Shown piece after piece: positions 17,864 to 26,221 of a stretch of 39,461 nucleotides of DNA. The DNA is from CAZBUK01 sp964495085. Its GTDB lineage: Bacteria; Bacteroidota; Ignavibacteria; T3Sed10-11. The notes beneath the pieces were generated by a model. That model was given only the letters and a program-made list of their open reading frames with translations, did not search any database and had not been told where the DNA came from. The translations under genes were made by a program, and so were the position numbers. The stretch is taken from assembly GCA_964495085.1 (NCBI GenBank), contig CAZBUK010000031.1:1-39461 (forward strand). The letters run 5' to 3'. Within the stretch, counting starts at the first letter, position 1. The number at the start of each line of letters is the position of its first letter.

Positions 17864-18908
17864 ACCCCGCTTTTTCGGCAGAGTCGTGAAACGGACGGTC
17901 GTCAGGATATTGGAGTTCCTGATGCCTGCACCGGTCCGAACTGACAAATACGAGGGAATACCCGGATCGATACTCATTATCGCGCAGGAGAAACTGGGCG
18001 ATTCGATACTCTTGACGCCGCTCCTGAACAATCTCCGGAAGTCGATCCCCGGCGCCCAAATTCATGTCGCAGTCGTCAGACCGTCGATCGGTCAATTTTT
18101 CAAAGACGACCCGAACATAGACCGGATCATTAACGTGCGCGGCAGGATGCCTGCGGCGATCCGCGAGATCAGACGACAGACATACGATGTGCTCTATAAT
18201 ACGAAGGACCATCTCTCGTTCACCTTCGTGTGGCTGACGCTGTTCGCGCGTGCGCGCCACAAGGTAGGCATAAAGAATCCGCACTATTCGAAATTTTACA
18301 ATCATCTGATGGAGGTAGACGAATCCCAGCATATCGCGCTGAAGAATTGTGCGCTCCTGGATTATCTCGGATGCAGCTATACGATCCAGGAATGCCGCCC
18401 TTATCTGCCCCCCGGCGAGATCTCGGACGAGATCCGCGAATTCGCCGCGCGCATACCGTCGGGAGAGTACATCGGGATCAATCTGAGCACCGGCGATCCG
18501 GACCGCGCGTTGTCCATCGGGAAATGGGAAGAGGTGATCGAACGAATTCCTGTCAATTCGATCGTTTTCTCAACGCCGGAAGATTTCCCGCTGAAGCAGC
18601 GAATCGAGGAGCGATTCGGTCATGTGGTGCAGTCTCCTCCGACGAAGACGCTGGCGGAAGTGGGCGAGCTGTTGAAGAAATTGAGAGTGCTGTTGACCCC
18701 CGATACATCCATGATCCATCTCGCCTCGTGCTTCAACATACCGGTGATCGGACTCTATCAGAACCAGGACGCGCTGCAGGGGAGATTCTACCCGTTTCTC
18801 ATTAAACACAGGATCATAGCCTCGCAGTCGCGATTCGTCGACGATCTGCCGGTCGATGAGATCGTCTCCGTTGCGCTCGAAGCTATCGAACTGCTGGCTC
18901 CCGGTTAG
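17844..18908 (+). CDS. GT9-family glycosyltransferase (heptosyltransferase-like)
   Basis: 354 residues if the ATG at 17844 is used, overlapping the GT4 gene by 20 bases. The family core SILIIAQEKLGDSILLTPL starts only at about residue 42, so the true start may be the later Met at MPAPVRTDKYEG. The second GT9 signature is LLTPDTSMIHLASCFNIPVIGLY near residue 278, where heptosyltransferases have GxDTGxxHLAAA. GT9 enzymes (WaaC/WaaF/WaaQ) transfer L-glycero-D-manno-heptose to the LPS inner core from the cytoplasmic side. The enzyme closes the LOS run. Whether this organism makes ADP-heptose cannot be seen here. Confidence 0.87.
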   Translation: MRKRIVEPRFFGRVVKRTVVRILEFLMPAPVRTDKYEGIPGSILIIAQEKLGDSILLTPLLNNLRKSIPGAQIHVAVVRPSIGQFFKDDPNIDRIINVRGRMPAAIREIRRQTYDVLYNTKDHLSFTFVWLTLFARARHKVGIKNPHYSKFYNHLMEVDESQHIALKNCALLDYLGCSYTIQECRPYLPPGEISDEIREFAARIPSGEYIGINLSTGDPDRALSIGKWEEVIERIPVNSIVFSTPEDFPLKQRIEERFGHVVQSPPTKTLAEVGELLKKLRVLLTPDTSMIHLASCFNIPVIGLYQNQDALQGRFYPFLIKHRIIASQSRFVDDLPVDEIVSVALEAIELLAPG

Positions 18909-19022
18909 CGTTACGGGCCGGCTTACACAGCTCTTTGAGGCATGCAGGCGTTTGCTCGAAACAACCGCATTTTCTAAGCTCCACATAGCTCCGTCATAAT
19001 AACGAATTGTTGAAGGTGATGC

Positions 19023-20012
19023 ATGATGAAAACACAAATGCCGAAGGTTTTCGTAACCCGTCCGATCCCCGAGGAGGGTTTGGATCTACTCCGCTCGAAA
19101 GGTTATCAGGTAACCGTCAGAAAGAAAAAATCGATCGTCTCGCAGGCCGAGCTGAAAACGGCGGTGAAGGACGTCGACGCGCTGCTTTGTCTGCTTACGG
19201 ATCCGGTAAGGAAACCGGTCGTCGAAGCCATGAAAGACGGCAAGGTAATATCGACGTATGCGGTAGGTTATAATAATATCGACGTCGCCGCGGCTACCCG
19301 GAAGGGGATCGCGGTGACGAATACGCCGGGCGTCTTGACGGATGCGACCGCGGATCTTGCATTCGGGTTGCTCCTTGCCGCCGCTCGGCATCTCGTTCCC
19401 GGAGACGCGTTTACGCGAAAAGGAAAATTCACCGGATGGGATCCGATGCTGATGCTGGGAAAACCGGTTGCCGGGAAAACGCTCGGCATCACCGGTGCGG
19501 GAAGGATCGGAGCTGCCGTAGCGCGGCGCGGCGTCGGATTCGGGATGCGGATCATTTACTTCAACAGGAGCAGGAACGAATACCTTGAATCCGAACTGGC
19601 GGCCCAGCGGGTTGAGCTTGCCGAATTGCTACGCGATTCCGATTTTATATCGTTTCACGTACCGCTGACACCTGAGACCAACCGGATGATCGGCAAGGAA
19701 GAATTGAATCTGATGAAACCTTCGGTTGTCCTGGTAAATACCGCACGAGGAGAGCTGATCGATGAGAAAGCTCTGGCAGCGGCGTTGAAATCCGGACGGA
19801 TATTCGCCGCAGGACTCGACGTATATGAAAAAGAACCGAAGGTCCACAAAGCATTGCTCGGATTGCCGAACGTCGTCCTTGCGCCGCACCTCGGATCAGC
19901 CACGGACGAGACACGAAGCAGAATGTCGGTCATCGCGGCGAGGAACATCATCAGCGTTCTCGAGGGGGCGGGAGACGTATTTTGCGTGAATAAAGAAGTC
20001 CTGAACCGTTGA
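19023..20012 (+). CDS. D-2-hydroxyacid dehydrogenase (glyoxylate/hydroxypyruvate reductase type)
   Basis: 329 residues from the first of two adjacent ATGs. The NAD(P) fold has GAGRIG near residue 160. The catalytic triad of the D-2-hydroxyacid dehydrogenase family is present: Arg in NTARGELID (R242), Glu in DVYEKEP (E271) and His in APHLGSAT (H289). The residues after the second strand of the nucleotide fold (YFNRSR) have Asn-Arg rather than an acidic residue, which suggests NADPH may be used. Closest in appearance to glyoxylate reductase/D-glycerate dehydrogenase (GyaR). A glycerate kinase gene lies at 29321-30451, so a glyoxylate or hydroxypyruvate to glycerate to phosphoglycerate route is plausible but unproven. 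It is flanked by short intergenic stretches and is probably transcribed alone. Confidence 0.88.
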   Translation: MMKTQMPKVFVTRPIPEEGLDLLRSKGYQVTVRKKKSIVSQAELKTAVKDVDALLCLLTDPVRKPVVEAMKDGKVISTYAVGYNNIDVAAATRKGIAVTNTPGVLTDATADLAFGLLLAAARHLVPGDAFTRKGKFTGWDPMLMLGKPVAGKTLGITGAGRIGAAVARRGVGFGMRIIYFNRSRNEYLESELAAQRVELAELLRDSDFISFHVPLTPETNRMIGKEELNLMKPSVVLVNTARGELIDEKALAAALKSGRIFAAGLDVYEKEPKVHKALLGLPNVVLAPHLGSATDETRSRMSVIAARNIISVLEGAGDVFCVNKEVLNR

Positions 20013-20076
20013 CCTGGAGCGGTGCAACGGTTACTATACCGCGAAGCAATTGGATACATCATCCTTCAACGGTTCA
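20002..20076 (+). repeat. 11-bp perfect inverted repeat with a competing internal copy, downstream of the dehydrogenase gene
   Basis: TGAACCGTTGA at 20002-20012, overlapping the dehydrogenase stop, is the exact inverse complement of TCAACGGTTCA at 20066-20076. A third partial copy, CAACGGTT at 20025-20032, can also pair with the first arm. No U-run follows either hairpin directly. This may be a transcript-end structure or chance; it lies before the atpD promoter. Confidence 0.45.
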
Positions 20077-20091
20077 TGAAAAATACTCATC

Positions 20092-20123
20092 TTTGCATTT
20101 TTACGCTTAAATCCATATATTTG
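20092..20123 (+). promoter_or_regulatory. Bacteroidota-type -33/-7 promoter of atpDC
   Basis: TTTG at 20092-20095, then 20 bases, then TATATTTG at 20116-20123. This fits the TTTG / TAnnTTTG consensus of the Bacteroidota primary sigma factor. Transcription would start near 20130, leaving a leader of about 70 bases before the atpD ATG. An AAGGATC ribosome site precedes that ATG. Confidence 0.6.
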
Positions 20124-20200
20124 TTAGGTTTTGCATATCCAGCTGTCTTTTCCCATTTCGCCGAAAAATTCCATTACACGCGTTATCAGAAAGGATCCTC

Positions 20201-21610
20201 ATGAACAAAGGGAAGGTAATTCAGGTCATCGGCCCGGTGGTGGATGTCGAATTTTCGGAAGGTCAAATGCCGGCAATTCTCAATTCGTTGAGTATTCCCC
20301 GGAAGAGTATAGAGGGTAAACAGGAAGTTCTGATTTGTGAAGTCCAGCAGCATCTCGGCGAATCACGGATCCGTGCCATTGCAATGGATTCAACCGACGG
20401 ATTGGTACGCGGCATGGAGGTCATCGATTCGGGAGAACCCATTAGTGTACCGGTCGGCCCCGATGTTCTCGGGCGACTGATCGACGTCACGGGAAATATG
20501 ATCGACGGTTTGGGTGAACTGAAAACGGATAAGTATTATCCGATCCACCGGCCTGCGCCCGAGTTTCAGGACCTGACTTCAAACAAGGAGATGTACGAAA
20601 CGGGAATCAAAGTTATCGACCTGATCGAGCCGTACTCGAAGGGAGGAAAGACGGGTCTCTTCGGAGGAGCGGGTGTCGGCAAAACGGTTATCATTATGGA
20701 GCTGATCCACAATATTGCCATTCACCATGGCGGCTACTCCGTTTTCGCCGGGGTCGGAGAACGCACCCGCGAGGGGAACGACCTGTGGCTCGAAATGAAG
20801 GAGTCCGGAGTGCTCGATAAAACCGCGCTCGTCTTCGGTCAGATGAACGAACCGCCGGGAGCCCGGCTTCGAGTCGGCCTGACCGCCCTCACGATGGCGG
20901 AATATTTCAGAGACGAAGAAGGAAAAGACGTTCTGCTCTTCATCGATAACATCTTCCGCTTCGTTCAGGCAGGTTCGGAGGTATCCGCTCTCCTCGGCAG
21001 AATGCCGTCCGCCGTGGGATATCAACCGACGCTCGGGACCGAAATGGGAGCGCTGCAGGAAAGAATTACATCGACCAAGAAAGGATCGATCACTTCGGTC
21101 CAGGCCATCTACGTGCCTGCCGACGACTTGACCGATCCCGCTCCGGCGACGACGTTCTCGCATCTCGATGCAACCACCGTATTAAGCCGACAGATCGCCG
21201 AGCTCGGCATTTATCCGGCGGTCGATCCGCTCGATTCGACCTCTCGGATCATGGAGCGGGGCGTCATCGGCGACGAACATTATCATGTCGCTCGGAGAGT
21301 GAAAGAGATATTGCAGACCTACAAAGATCTGCAGGACATCATCAATATTCTCGGGATCGACGAGCTGTCGGACGAAGATAAACTGGCGGTCAGCAGAGCG
21401 AGAAAGATCCAGCGCTTTCTGTCGCAGCCGTTCTTCGTCGCGGAGCAATTCACCGGTCTCGAAGGGCGCTACGTCAAGCTCGAGGATACGATCTCCGGAT
21501 TCAAGGCGATCATAGAGGGCGAGGCGGACTCCCTTCCCGAAGGCGCATTCCTATTGGTCGGAACCATCGATGAAGCCTTCGAAAAAGCGAAGAAAATGCA
21601 GGCGGCATAA
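20201..21610 (+). CDS. atpD: ATP synthase F1 subunit beta
   Basis: 469 residues, standard for F1 beta. It starts MNKGKVIQVIGPVVDVEF; the Walker A loop is GGAGVGKT near residue 155, the Walker B region is DVLLFIDNIFRF, and the DELSEED lever reads DELSDED. This is the catalytic, ATP-making subunit on the cytoplasmic side of the F1Fo complex. Only atpC follows; alpha, gamma, delta and Fo genes are not in the window. Such a detached atpDC pair is common in Bacteroidota/Chlorobi relatives. It has its own apparent promoter. Confidence 0.98.
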   Translation: MNKGKVIQVIGPVVDVEFSEGQMPAILNSLSIPRKSIEGKQEVLICEVQQHLGESRIRAIAMDSTDGLVRGMEVIDSGEPISVPVGPDVLGRLIDVTGNMIDGLGELKTDKYYPIHRPAPEFQDLTSNKEMYETGIKVIDLIEPYSKGGKTGLFGGAGVGKTVIIMELIHNIAIHHGGYSVFAGVGERTREGNDLWLEMKESGVLDKTALVFGQMNEPPGARLRVGLTALTMAEYFRDEEGKDVLLFIDNIFRFVQAGSEVSALLGRMPSAVGYQPTLGTEMGALQERITSTKKGSITSVQAIYVPADDLTDPAPATTFSHLDATTVLSRQIAELGIYPAVDPLDSTSRIMERGVIGDEHYHVARRVKEILQTYKDLQDIINILGIDELSDEDKLAVSRARKIQRFLSQPFFVAEQFTGLEGRYVKLEDTISGFKAIIEGEADSLPEGAFLLVGTIDEAFEKAKKMQAA

Positions 21611-22023
21611 TGCACGAGAAATTGCTGAAACTTCATATCGTTACTCCCGACCGGGTGCTGTTCAGGGGGGATGTGCAGAGTTTCACGGCGCCGGGAGAAC
21701 TCGGTTCCTTCCAGGTACTCTACAATCATGCTCCGCTGATCAGTACGCTGGTCGTCGGCGAGATGAAGTATGTCGACCCGGAGGGGACCACGATTCACTT
21801 AGCGACGAGCGGAGGGTTTGTCGAGGTGCGGGAAAACCGGGTGCTTGCGCTCGTGGAAACGGCCGAGCGATCGGAGGAGATTGACCGGGATCGTGCCAAA
21901 GAAGCGAAACAACGCGCCGAGGGCAGGATGAAGGAGAGGCACCCCGAAACCGACGTGGAGAGGGCGCGCATTGCGCTCATGAGAGCGTTGAATCGCATAA
22001 AGGTCGCAGGCAGGGCCAACTGA
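21610..22023 (+). CDS. atpC: ATP synthase F1 subunit epsilon
   Basis: 137 residues, starting on an ATG that shares its first base with the atpD stop (TAATG), so translation is coupled. The N-terminal beta-sandwich is typical: LLKLHIVTPDRVLFRGDVQS, then APGELGSFQVLYNHAPLIS. The C-terminal half is a helical hairpin rich in Arg/Glu (AKEAKQRAEGRMKERHPE). Epsilon sits on the central stalk, couples rotation and can inhibit ATP hydrolysis through its C-terminal helices. Both parts are present. Confidence 0.96.
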   Translation: MHEKLLKLHIVTPDRVLFRGDVQSFTAPGELGSFQVLYNHAPLISTLVVGEMKYVDPEGTTIHLATSGGFVEVRENRVLALVETAERSEEIDRDRAKEAKQRAEGRMKERHPETDVERARIALMRALNRIKVAGRAN

Positions 22024-22071
22024 GGAGAGATTATTATTTACACAGAGTAAATATCGCAACCTCCGCGACGA

Positions 22072-23097
22072 TTATCTTGCCGCCGCCCCGCGTGCCGACA
22101 TTTTCTCCGCGATTTCTGCCAGATTTCCGTTTATATCCAACCCGCTGTGCCTTCCGGTACCCCCGAATATCAACTCGCCCGTCCCCCGATCTCTCAGTTC
22201 TACTTCGGTTATCGCGTCGAGTGATTCTGCCGTCCGGGGGCGCATGTCGTCATCGTGGGGCGAATGCAGAATTCCTACCGTGCTGCGCTCGGCATTGATA
22301 ACGAGTCCATACCGCTTATCCTGAACTTCGATATGCACGAATCGCTCCTCGACCCTCAGACCCTTCAAAACCGCTCCGGTGTAGGTTGCGAACCGATAGA
22401 GTTTGCCGCGGTGGAGCAAACCGATGATAAATCCGCGGAAAGAGCTGAACAGCCAGGGTATGGTTGCGACGGATGCGGTGAGCGCGGTCCCGTCGATCCC
22501 GAAGTGGTTCGATTGTATCCATATCCATGCGCTCGGAAACGATTTTCCCCAGTCCTTTTCGATGTAGCCCCTGCCTCCTGAAAAATCGATTATCTGCTCG
22601 TTCACCGTGAGTTTTCCGTGAACGGCGTGGTCGAGACTCACTACTCCATGATTGCACTCCATGTACGGGACATACGAATACCATCCCATAATACCGGGCG
22701 ATGTAAAGGTCACGGGCCAGGGTTTCAGTTCGGAAAAGGAGAGAGATCCTCTGACGCTCTGGTCAGGCGAGTTCACATCGATCTGAAGTTGGGTTGCGGA
22801 GAAGGTCGATTGACCGATGCGGACGTTGAAGGTATTCCGTTCGGCTGAAAATTCTTTTGCCGGAAACCGGTGGTAGAACGTTTCCCCGGTGATTCCGTTC
22901 ATGACCTGAATGAACGCGTGAGATTTTCCGGGAGCGCTTCCCAGAAAAATTCCCGGGATGAAGGAATAGCTGTGCGTTCCCGTCCTGTCGATGACTTTGA
23001 AGAACCATCCCTCGAAGAAATTTTTCGTTCTTCCATGTCCATGATAGAGCGAAGGATCGTTGAGCGTCCGGATATAGGAACGGAGATGGCGGATCAT
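22072..23097 (-). CDS. Tocopherol cyclase-like protein
   Basis: 341 residues. Blocks typical of the tocopherol cyclase family (PF14249-type) are FFEGWFFKVIDRTG near the N-terminus and FSGGRGYIEKDWGKSFPSAW with IWIQSNHF in the middle; the protein is otherwise beta-rich. Plant and cyanobacterial members (VTE1) close the chromanol ring of tocopherols. Homologues in non-photosynthetic bacteria have no known substrate. No signal peptide or membrane segment is evident. It overlaps mgsA by 4 bases (start inside ATGA), so the two are coupled, and no other prenylquinone gene is near. It converges with atpC, leaving a 48-base gap that holds only a weak AT-rich 7-bp hairpin (22035-22053). Confidence 0.82.
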   Translation of the reverse strand: MIRHLRSYIRTLNDPSLYHGHGRTKNFFEGWFFKVIDRTGTHSYSFIPGIFLGSAPGKSHAFIQVMNGITGETFYHRFPAKEFSAERNTFNVRIGQSTFSATQLQIDVNSPDQSVRGSLSFSELKPWPVTFTSPGIMGWYSYVPYMECNHGVVSLDHAVHGKLTVNEQIIDFSGGRGYIEKDWGKSFPSAWIWIQSNHFGIDGTALTASVATIPWLFSSFRGFIIGLLHRGKLYRFATYTGAVLKGLRVEERFVHIEVQDKRYGLVINAERSTVGILHSPHDDDMRPRTAESLDAITEVELRDRGTGELIFGGTGRHSGLDINGNLAEIAEKMSARGAAAR

Positions 23098-23576
23098 TCC
23101 TTCGGTTCGCTCTGCAACTTTTTGAACCGGGATTTATGCGATTCGAAGTCCGCTATCATTCTCGGATAGAGGGACGACATGAGGGGGGACGAGATCATGA
23201 AGTCGGCTGTGGAACGGTTGCATGCGATGGGAATGTTCCAGACCACCGCGAGCCGCAGCAACGCTTTCACGTCGGGATCGTGCGGCTGTGGTTCGAGCGG
23301 ATCCCAGAAAAAAATCAGCAGATCGATGTTTCCCTCGACGATTTTTGCGCCGATCTGCTGGTCGCCGCCGAGCGGCCCGCTTTCAAATTTTAAGATCGGC
23401 ATATCGAGCTCGGATTCGAGCAGACTGCCGGTGGTTCCCGTCGCGAGAATCGCGTGTTGTTTGAGGAGACTTTTATTATACTGCACCCATTCGAGAATAT
23501 CCTGTTTCTTGTGATCATGCGCGATGAGCGCGATATTCTTCTTTTGGGACATCACCTTCGTTCTGGATTCGATCAT
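23094..23576 (-). CDS. mgsA: Methylglyoxal synthase
   Basis: 160 residues, close to the usual ~150. The ATG at 23576 has AGGGG a few bases upstream and places the active-site residues (H20, D21, D72) one position off the E. coli numbering, so I prefer it to the Met at residue 9. Signatures are IALIAHDHKKQD, ATGTTGSLLE, SGPLGGDQQIGA (catalytic Asp) and FFWDPLEPQPHDPDVKALLR. The enzyme converts dihydroxyacetone phosphate to methylglyoxal and phosphate in the cytosol, an overflow route when sugar phosphates build up. Its place 58 bases after a phosphorylase that releases glucose-1-phosphate fits that role (inference). Confidence 0.96.
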   Translation of the reverse strand: MIESRTKVMSQKKNIALIAHDHKKQDILEWVQYNKSLLKQHAILATGTTGSLLESELDMPILKFESGPLGGDQQIGAKIVEGNIDLLIFFWDPLEPQPHDPDVKALLRLAVVWNIPIACNRSTADFMISSPLMSSLYPRMIADFESHKSRFKKLQSEPKE

Positions 23577-23602
23577 AATTCCCCTGCGTGTTGAATCCGG
23601 CG

Positions 23603-23625
23603 GCTCCCAGCCGTGGAGCTTTTTT
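23603..23625 (+). terminator. Plus-strand intrinsic-terminator-like hairpin in the glgP-mgsA gap
   Basis: GCTCC (23603-23607) pairs with GGAGC (23615-23619) and is followed by six T on the plus strand. The flanking genes run on the minus strand, so if it works it would stop antisense transcription, not theirs. The stem is only 5 bp. Confidence 0.35.
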
Positions 23626-23634
23626 CCGGAAAAA

Positions 23635-25779
23635 TTATTTCGGTTTACTGTTGATATAGTATTTTCTGACGTATTCCTCGACCATGCGGTCGGTGTTATA
23701 GGTCGGTATCAACGTTGCCATGGCGTGGCGGATCCGTTTCAGCCACTTGCGCGGAAGGCCATTCCCCTGGCGGTCGTAAAATTCGGGGATCACCTTTTTC
23801 TCGAGGACGTCGTAGAGGTTCTCTGCGTCGCGTCTGTCCTGTTCTTCAATGACATCCGGGTGCGAATCGTTGCCGATCGCCCATCCGTTCTTCCCGTCGT
23901 ACCCTTCTCGCCACCAGCCGTCAAGGATGCTCAGGTTCAATCCCCCATGGATCGCGGTCTTCTGTCCGCTGGTTCCGCTTGCTTCGAGCGGACGCCGGGG
24001 GTTATTGAGCCATATGTCGGAACCCGATACGAGCAGTCTCCCCGCATTAATGTCGTAATTCTCGACGAAGACGACTTTTCCGAAAAGTTCGGGATCGCGA
24101 GTGTATCCAACGATCTGCTGAATGAACTTCTTCCCCGAATCGTCGCGCGGATGCGATTTACCCGCGAATATCAATTGCACCGGACGATCCGGATTCGTGA
24201 GGATTTTCTTTGCTCTGTTGATATCGGTGAAAATCAGAGGTGCCCGTTTGTAGGTTGCGAACCGCCGGCCAAAACCGATGGTCAGCGAGTCGGTCGAAAG
24301 GATCCGGTCGAACGAGCTGCCGGGGTCCGTACCGTACCTGATCGACTGCTGTCTCATCCTGAGACGTATAAATTCTATGAGCTCCCTGCGAAGGACGTAC
24401 CGGAGCGCCCAGATCTCCTCATCGGATATGAATTCCGTATTCTCGATTCTTTTCCAGAATTCGGGGTTATCGAGATTGTCCGGCCAATCCCTGCCGATGG
24501 TATTCTGCCAGAATTTATAGGCGCGCGATGAAGTCCATCCCGGAACGTGAACCCCGTTGGTGATGTGTCCGATCGGAACCTCCTCCGCCGATTTTCCCGG
24601 AAACATCCCGACCCACATTTCACGGCTGACGCGGCCGTGCAACTCGCTGACTCCGTTCGCGGCTCTCGACATCTTGAGGGCGAGGACCGTCATGCAGAAG
24701 AGTTCTTCGGAATCTTCCGGATTTACCTTCCCGAACGGAAGAAGAGTCTCTACATCGCCGAGCCAGTCGCCGAGATACTTATGCAGGGTGAACCGAAGCA
24801 GATCCTCGGAAAACCGGTCGTGACCGGCTGCGACGGGGGTGTGGGTCGTAAATACTACCTGCTGTCGTACGTGTGCAACGGCATCGTCGAAGGACAGAGT
24901 TCCGGCTTCGACGAGCTCGCGGAGAAGTTCAAGGGTCAGAAATGCGGAATGGCCCTCGTTCAGGTGGAATACCGACGGATGTATTCCCATTGCCCGGAGC
25001 ATCCGTACGCCGCCGACCCCGAGTATGATCTCCTGCGATATGCGGGTCGTGATATCGCCGCCGTAGACCTGCGAGAGGATTTCCCTGAAATGCTGTTCGT
25101 TCTCCTCGCGGTTTGTGTCGATCAGAATCAGCGAAACTCTACCGAGATTAACGCGATACGCATGGAAATAGACGCGGCTATGTCCGATGGTCACCGATGA
25201 GACCACGGAGTCTCCATTGGCATCGGTCACCAGTTCGAGGGGAAGCCGTTTCGGATGAGTCAACGGATAGGACTCCTGCTGCCAGCCATCCGGAGATATC
25301 TGCTGGGTGAAATATCCCTGCCGGTAATAGAGACTCACTCCGATGAACGGCAGCCCAAGGTCGCTGGCGGATTTCGAGTGGTCTCCGGCGAGGATGCCGA
25401 GTCCTCCCGAATATGTCGGTAGACTTTCGTGGATACCGAACTCCGCGCTAAAATACGCTACGGGTCCGGATAATTCCCTGGCGTTTTTCCTGGCCCAAGT
25501 TTTCGTGTCGGCCATGTACTTTTTGAATTGTTCGACGACGTTCCGTGCGCGTCCCATCAGAAGCGGGTCGAGCAGCCGGGCTGCGAGTTCCTGCTCGGAG
25601 ATTTCTTCGAGCATGGCAATGACATTGTGATTGCATCTGAAAAACGTCTGCGGAGACAATTCTCTGAACAGATCGCGCGCGTCCACATTCCAAGTCCACC
25701 ATAAATTGTATGCAACCGTTCTGATCTCACGTGCAATATCCTTTGCATCCTGAAAGGTGATGGTCTTTTGCGGACTCAT
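23635..25779 (-). CDS. glgP: Alpha-glucan (glycogen/maltodextrin) phosphorylase, GT35
   Basis: 714 residues, matching the shorter alpha-glucan phosphorylase group (TIGR02094-like) rather than the ~800-residue E. coli/muscle type. It starts with the N-terminal domain common to this group (VAYNLWWTWNVDARDLFREL). Further blocks are VAYFSAEFGIHESLPTYSGG, LNEGHSAF, FTTHTPVAAGHD and the cofactor region EASGTSGQKTAIHGGLNLS, whose Lys carries pyridoxal phosphate. The enzyme phosphorolyses alpha-1,4 glucans to glucose-1-phosphate in the cytosol. It would process dextrins imported by the MalEFG system or stored glycogen. It leads a minus-strand run with mgsA and the tocopherol-cyclase-like gene. Confidence 0.95.
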   Translation of the reverse strand: MSPQKTITFQDAKDIAREIRTVAYNLWWTWNVDARDLFRELSPQTFFRCNHNVIAMLEEISEQELAARLLDPLLMGRARNVVEQFKKYMADTKTWARKNARELSGPVAYFSAEFGIHESLPTYSGGLGILAGDHSKSASDLGLPFIGVSLYYRQGYFTQQISPDGWQQESYPLTHPKRLPLELVTDANGDSVVSSVTIGHSRVYFHAYRVNLGRVSLILIDTNREENEQHFREILSQVYGGDITTRISQEIILGVGGVRMLRAMGIHPSVFHLNEGHSAFLTLELLRELVEAGTLSFDDAVAHVRQQVVFTTHTPVAAGHDRFSEDLLRFTLHKYLGDWLGDVETLLPFGKVNPEDSEELFCMTVLALKMSRAANGVSELHGRVSREMWVGMFPGKSAEEVPIGHITNGVHVPGWTSSRAYKFWQNTIGRDWPDNLDNPEFWKRIENTEFISDEEIWALRYVLRRELIEFIRLRMRQQSIRYGTDPGSSFDRILSTDSLTIGFGRRFATYKRAPLIFTDINRAKKILTNPDRPVQLIFAGKSHPRDDSGKKFIQQIVGYTRDPELFGKVVFVENYDINAGRLLVSGSDIWLNNPRRPLEASGTSGQKTAIHGGLNLSILDGWWREGYDGKNGWAIGNDSHPDVIEEQDRRDAENLYDVLEKKVIPEFYDRQGNGLPRKWLKRIRHAMATLIPTYNTDRMVEEYVRKYYINSKPK

Positions 25780-25956
25780 GCGATCTTCCTCTGAAATTTC
25801 AAATATTCGCGGATTGCAGAAATATGAAATAAGAAATTCCGATACGATCCGACTCTATATCTATTCGGAAGCGCTTCCATGGCTGCGAAAATAAACTGAT
25901 GAGTGTGTTGATTGGATCGGATGGTTAACGAAATCTTCCGGTTATTGTGCTATGAT

Positions 25957-25993
25957 AAAAGGAACCCCGGTATCGTAGCGGCAGACCGGGGTT
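25957..25993 (-). terminator. Intrinsic terminator of the cold-shock gene
   Basis: The perfect 9-bp stem AACCCCGGT (25963-25971) / ACCGGGGTT (25985-25993) has a 13-base loop. On the minus strand it is followed by CCTTTTAT. It lies 28 bases beyond the csp stop. The remaining bases 25780-25956 before glgP show no gene. Confidence 0.75.
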
Positions 25994-26020
25994 GTTTGCG
26001 TAAAAATGTAATTCCAAACA

Positions 26021-26221
26021 TCATATTTTTTTCACATTTTTAGCCTGAAGGCCCTTCGGTCCTTCCTCAACCTCGAATTGCACCTTGTCACCCTGATTCA
26101 AGGTCTTAAAACCGTCTCCAACAATGGTGCGGAAGTGAACGAATACATCCTCACCTTGCGCCCGTTGAATAAAACCGTATCCTTTGGAGGCGTTGAACCA
26201 CTTTACCGTTCCCTCTTCCAT
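26021..26221 (-). CDS. Cold-shock domain protein (CspA family)
   Basis: 66 residues, a single OB-fold cold-shock domain starting EEGTVKWFNASKGYGFI. RNP1 (KGYGFIQ) and RNP2 (VFVHF) are intact, giving the RNA-binding face. Such proteins act as RNA chaperones, melting secondary structure at low temperature or in normal growth. Acidic residues (EVEEGPKG) follow as usual, and the end AKNVKKI is standard. It is monocistronic, with its own terminator. Csp genes often have long structured leaders; the ~350 bases upstream leave room for one. Confidence 0.97.
   Translation of the reverse strand: MEEGTVKWFNASKGYGFIQRAQGEDVFVHFRTIVGDGFKTLNQGDKVQFEVEEGPKGLQAKNVKKI

Noticed and set aside
23524..24531. 335-residue plus-strand ORF across mgsA/glgP
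   Set aside because: It lies opposite clear glgP and mgsA coding sequence and its translation has no domain or signal features; antisense open frames are common in this codon usage.
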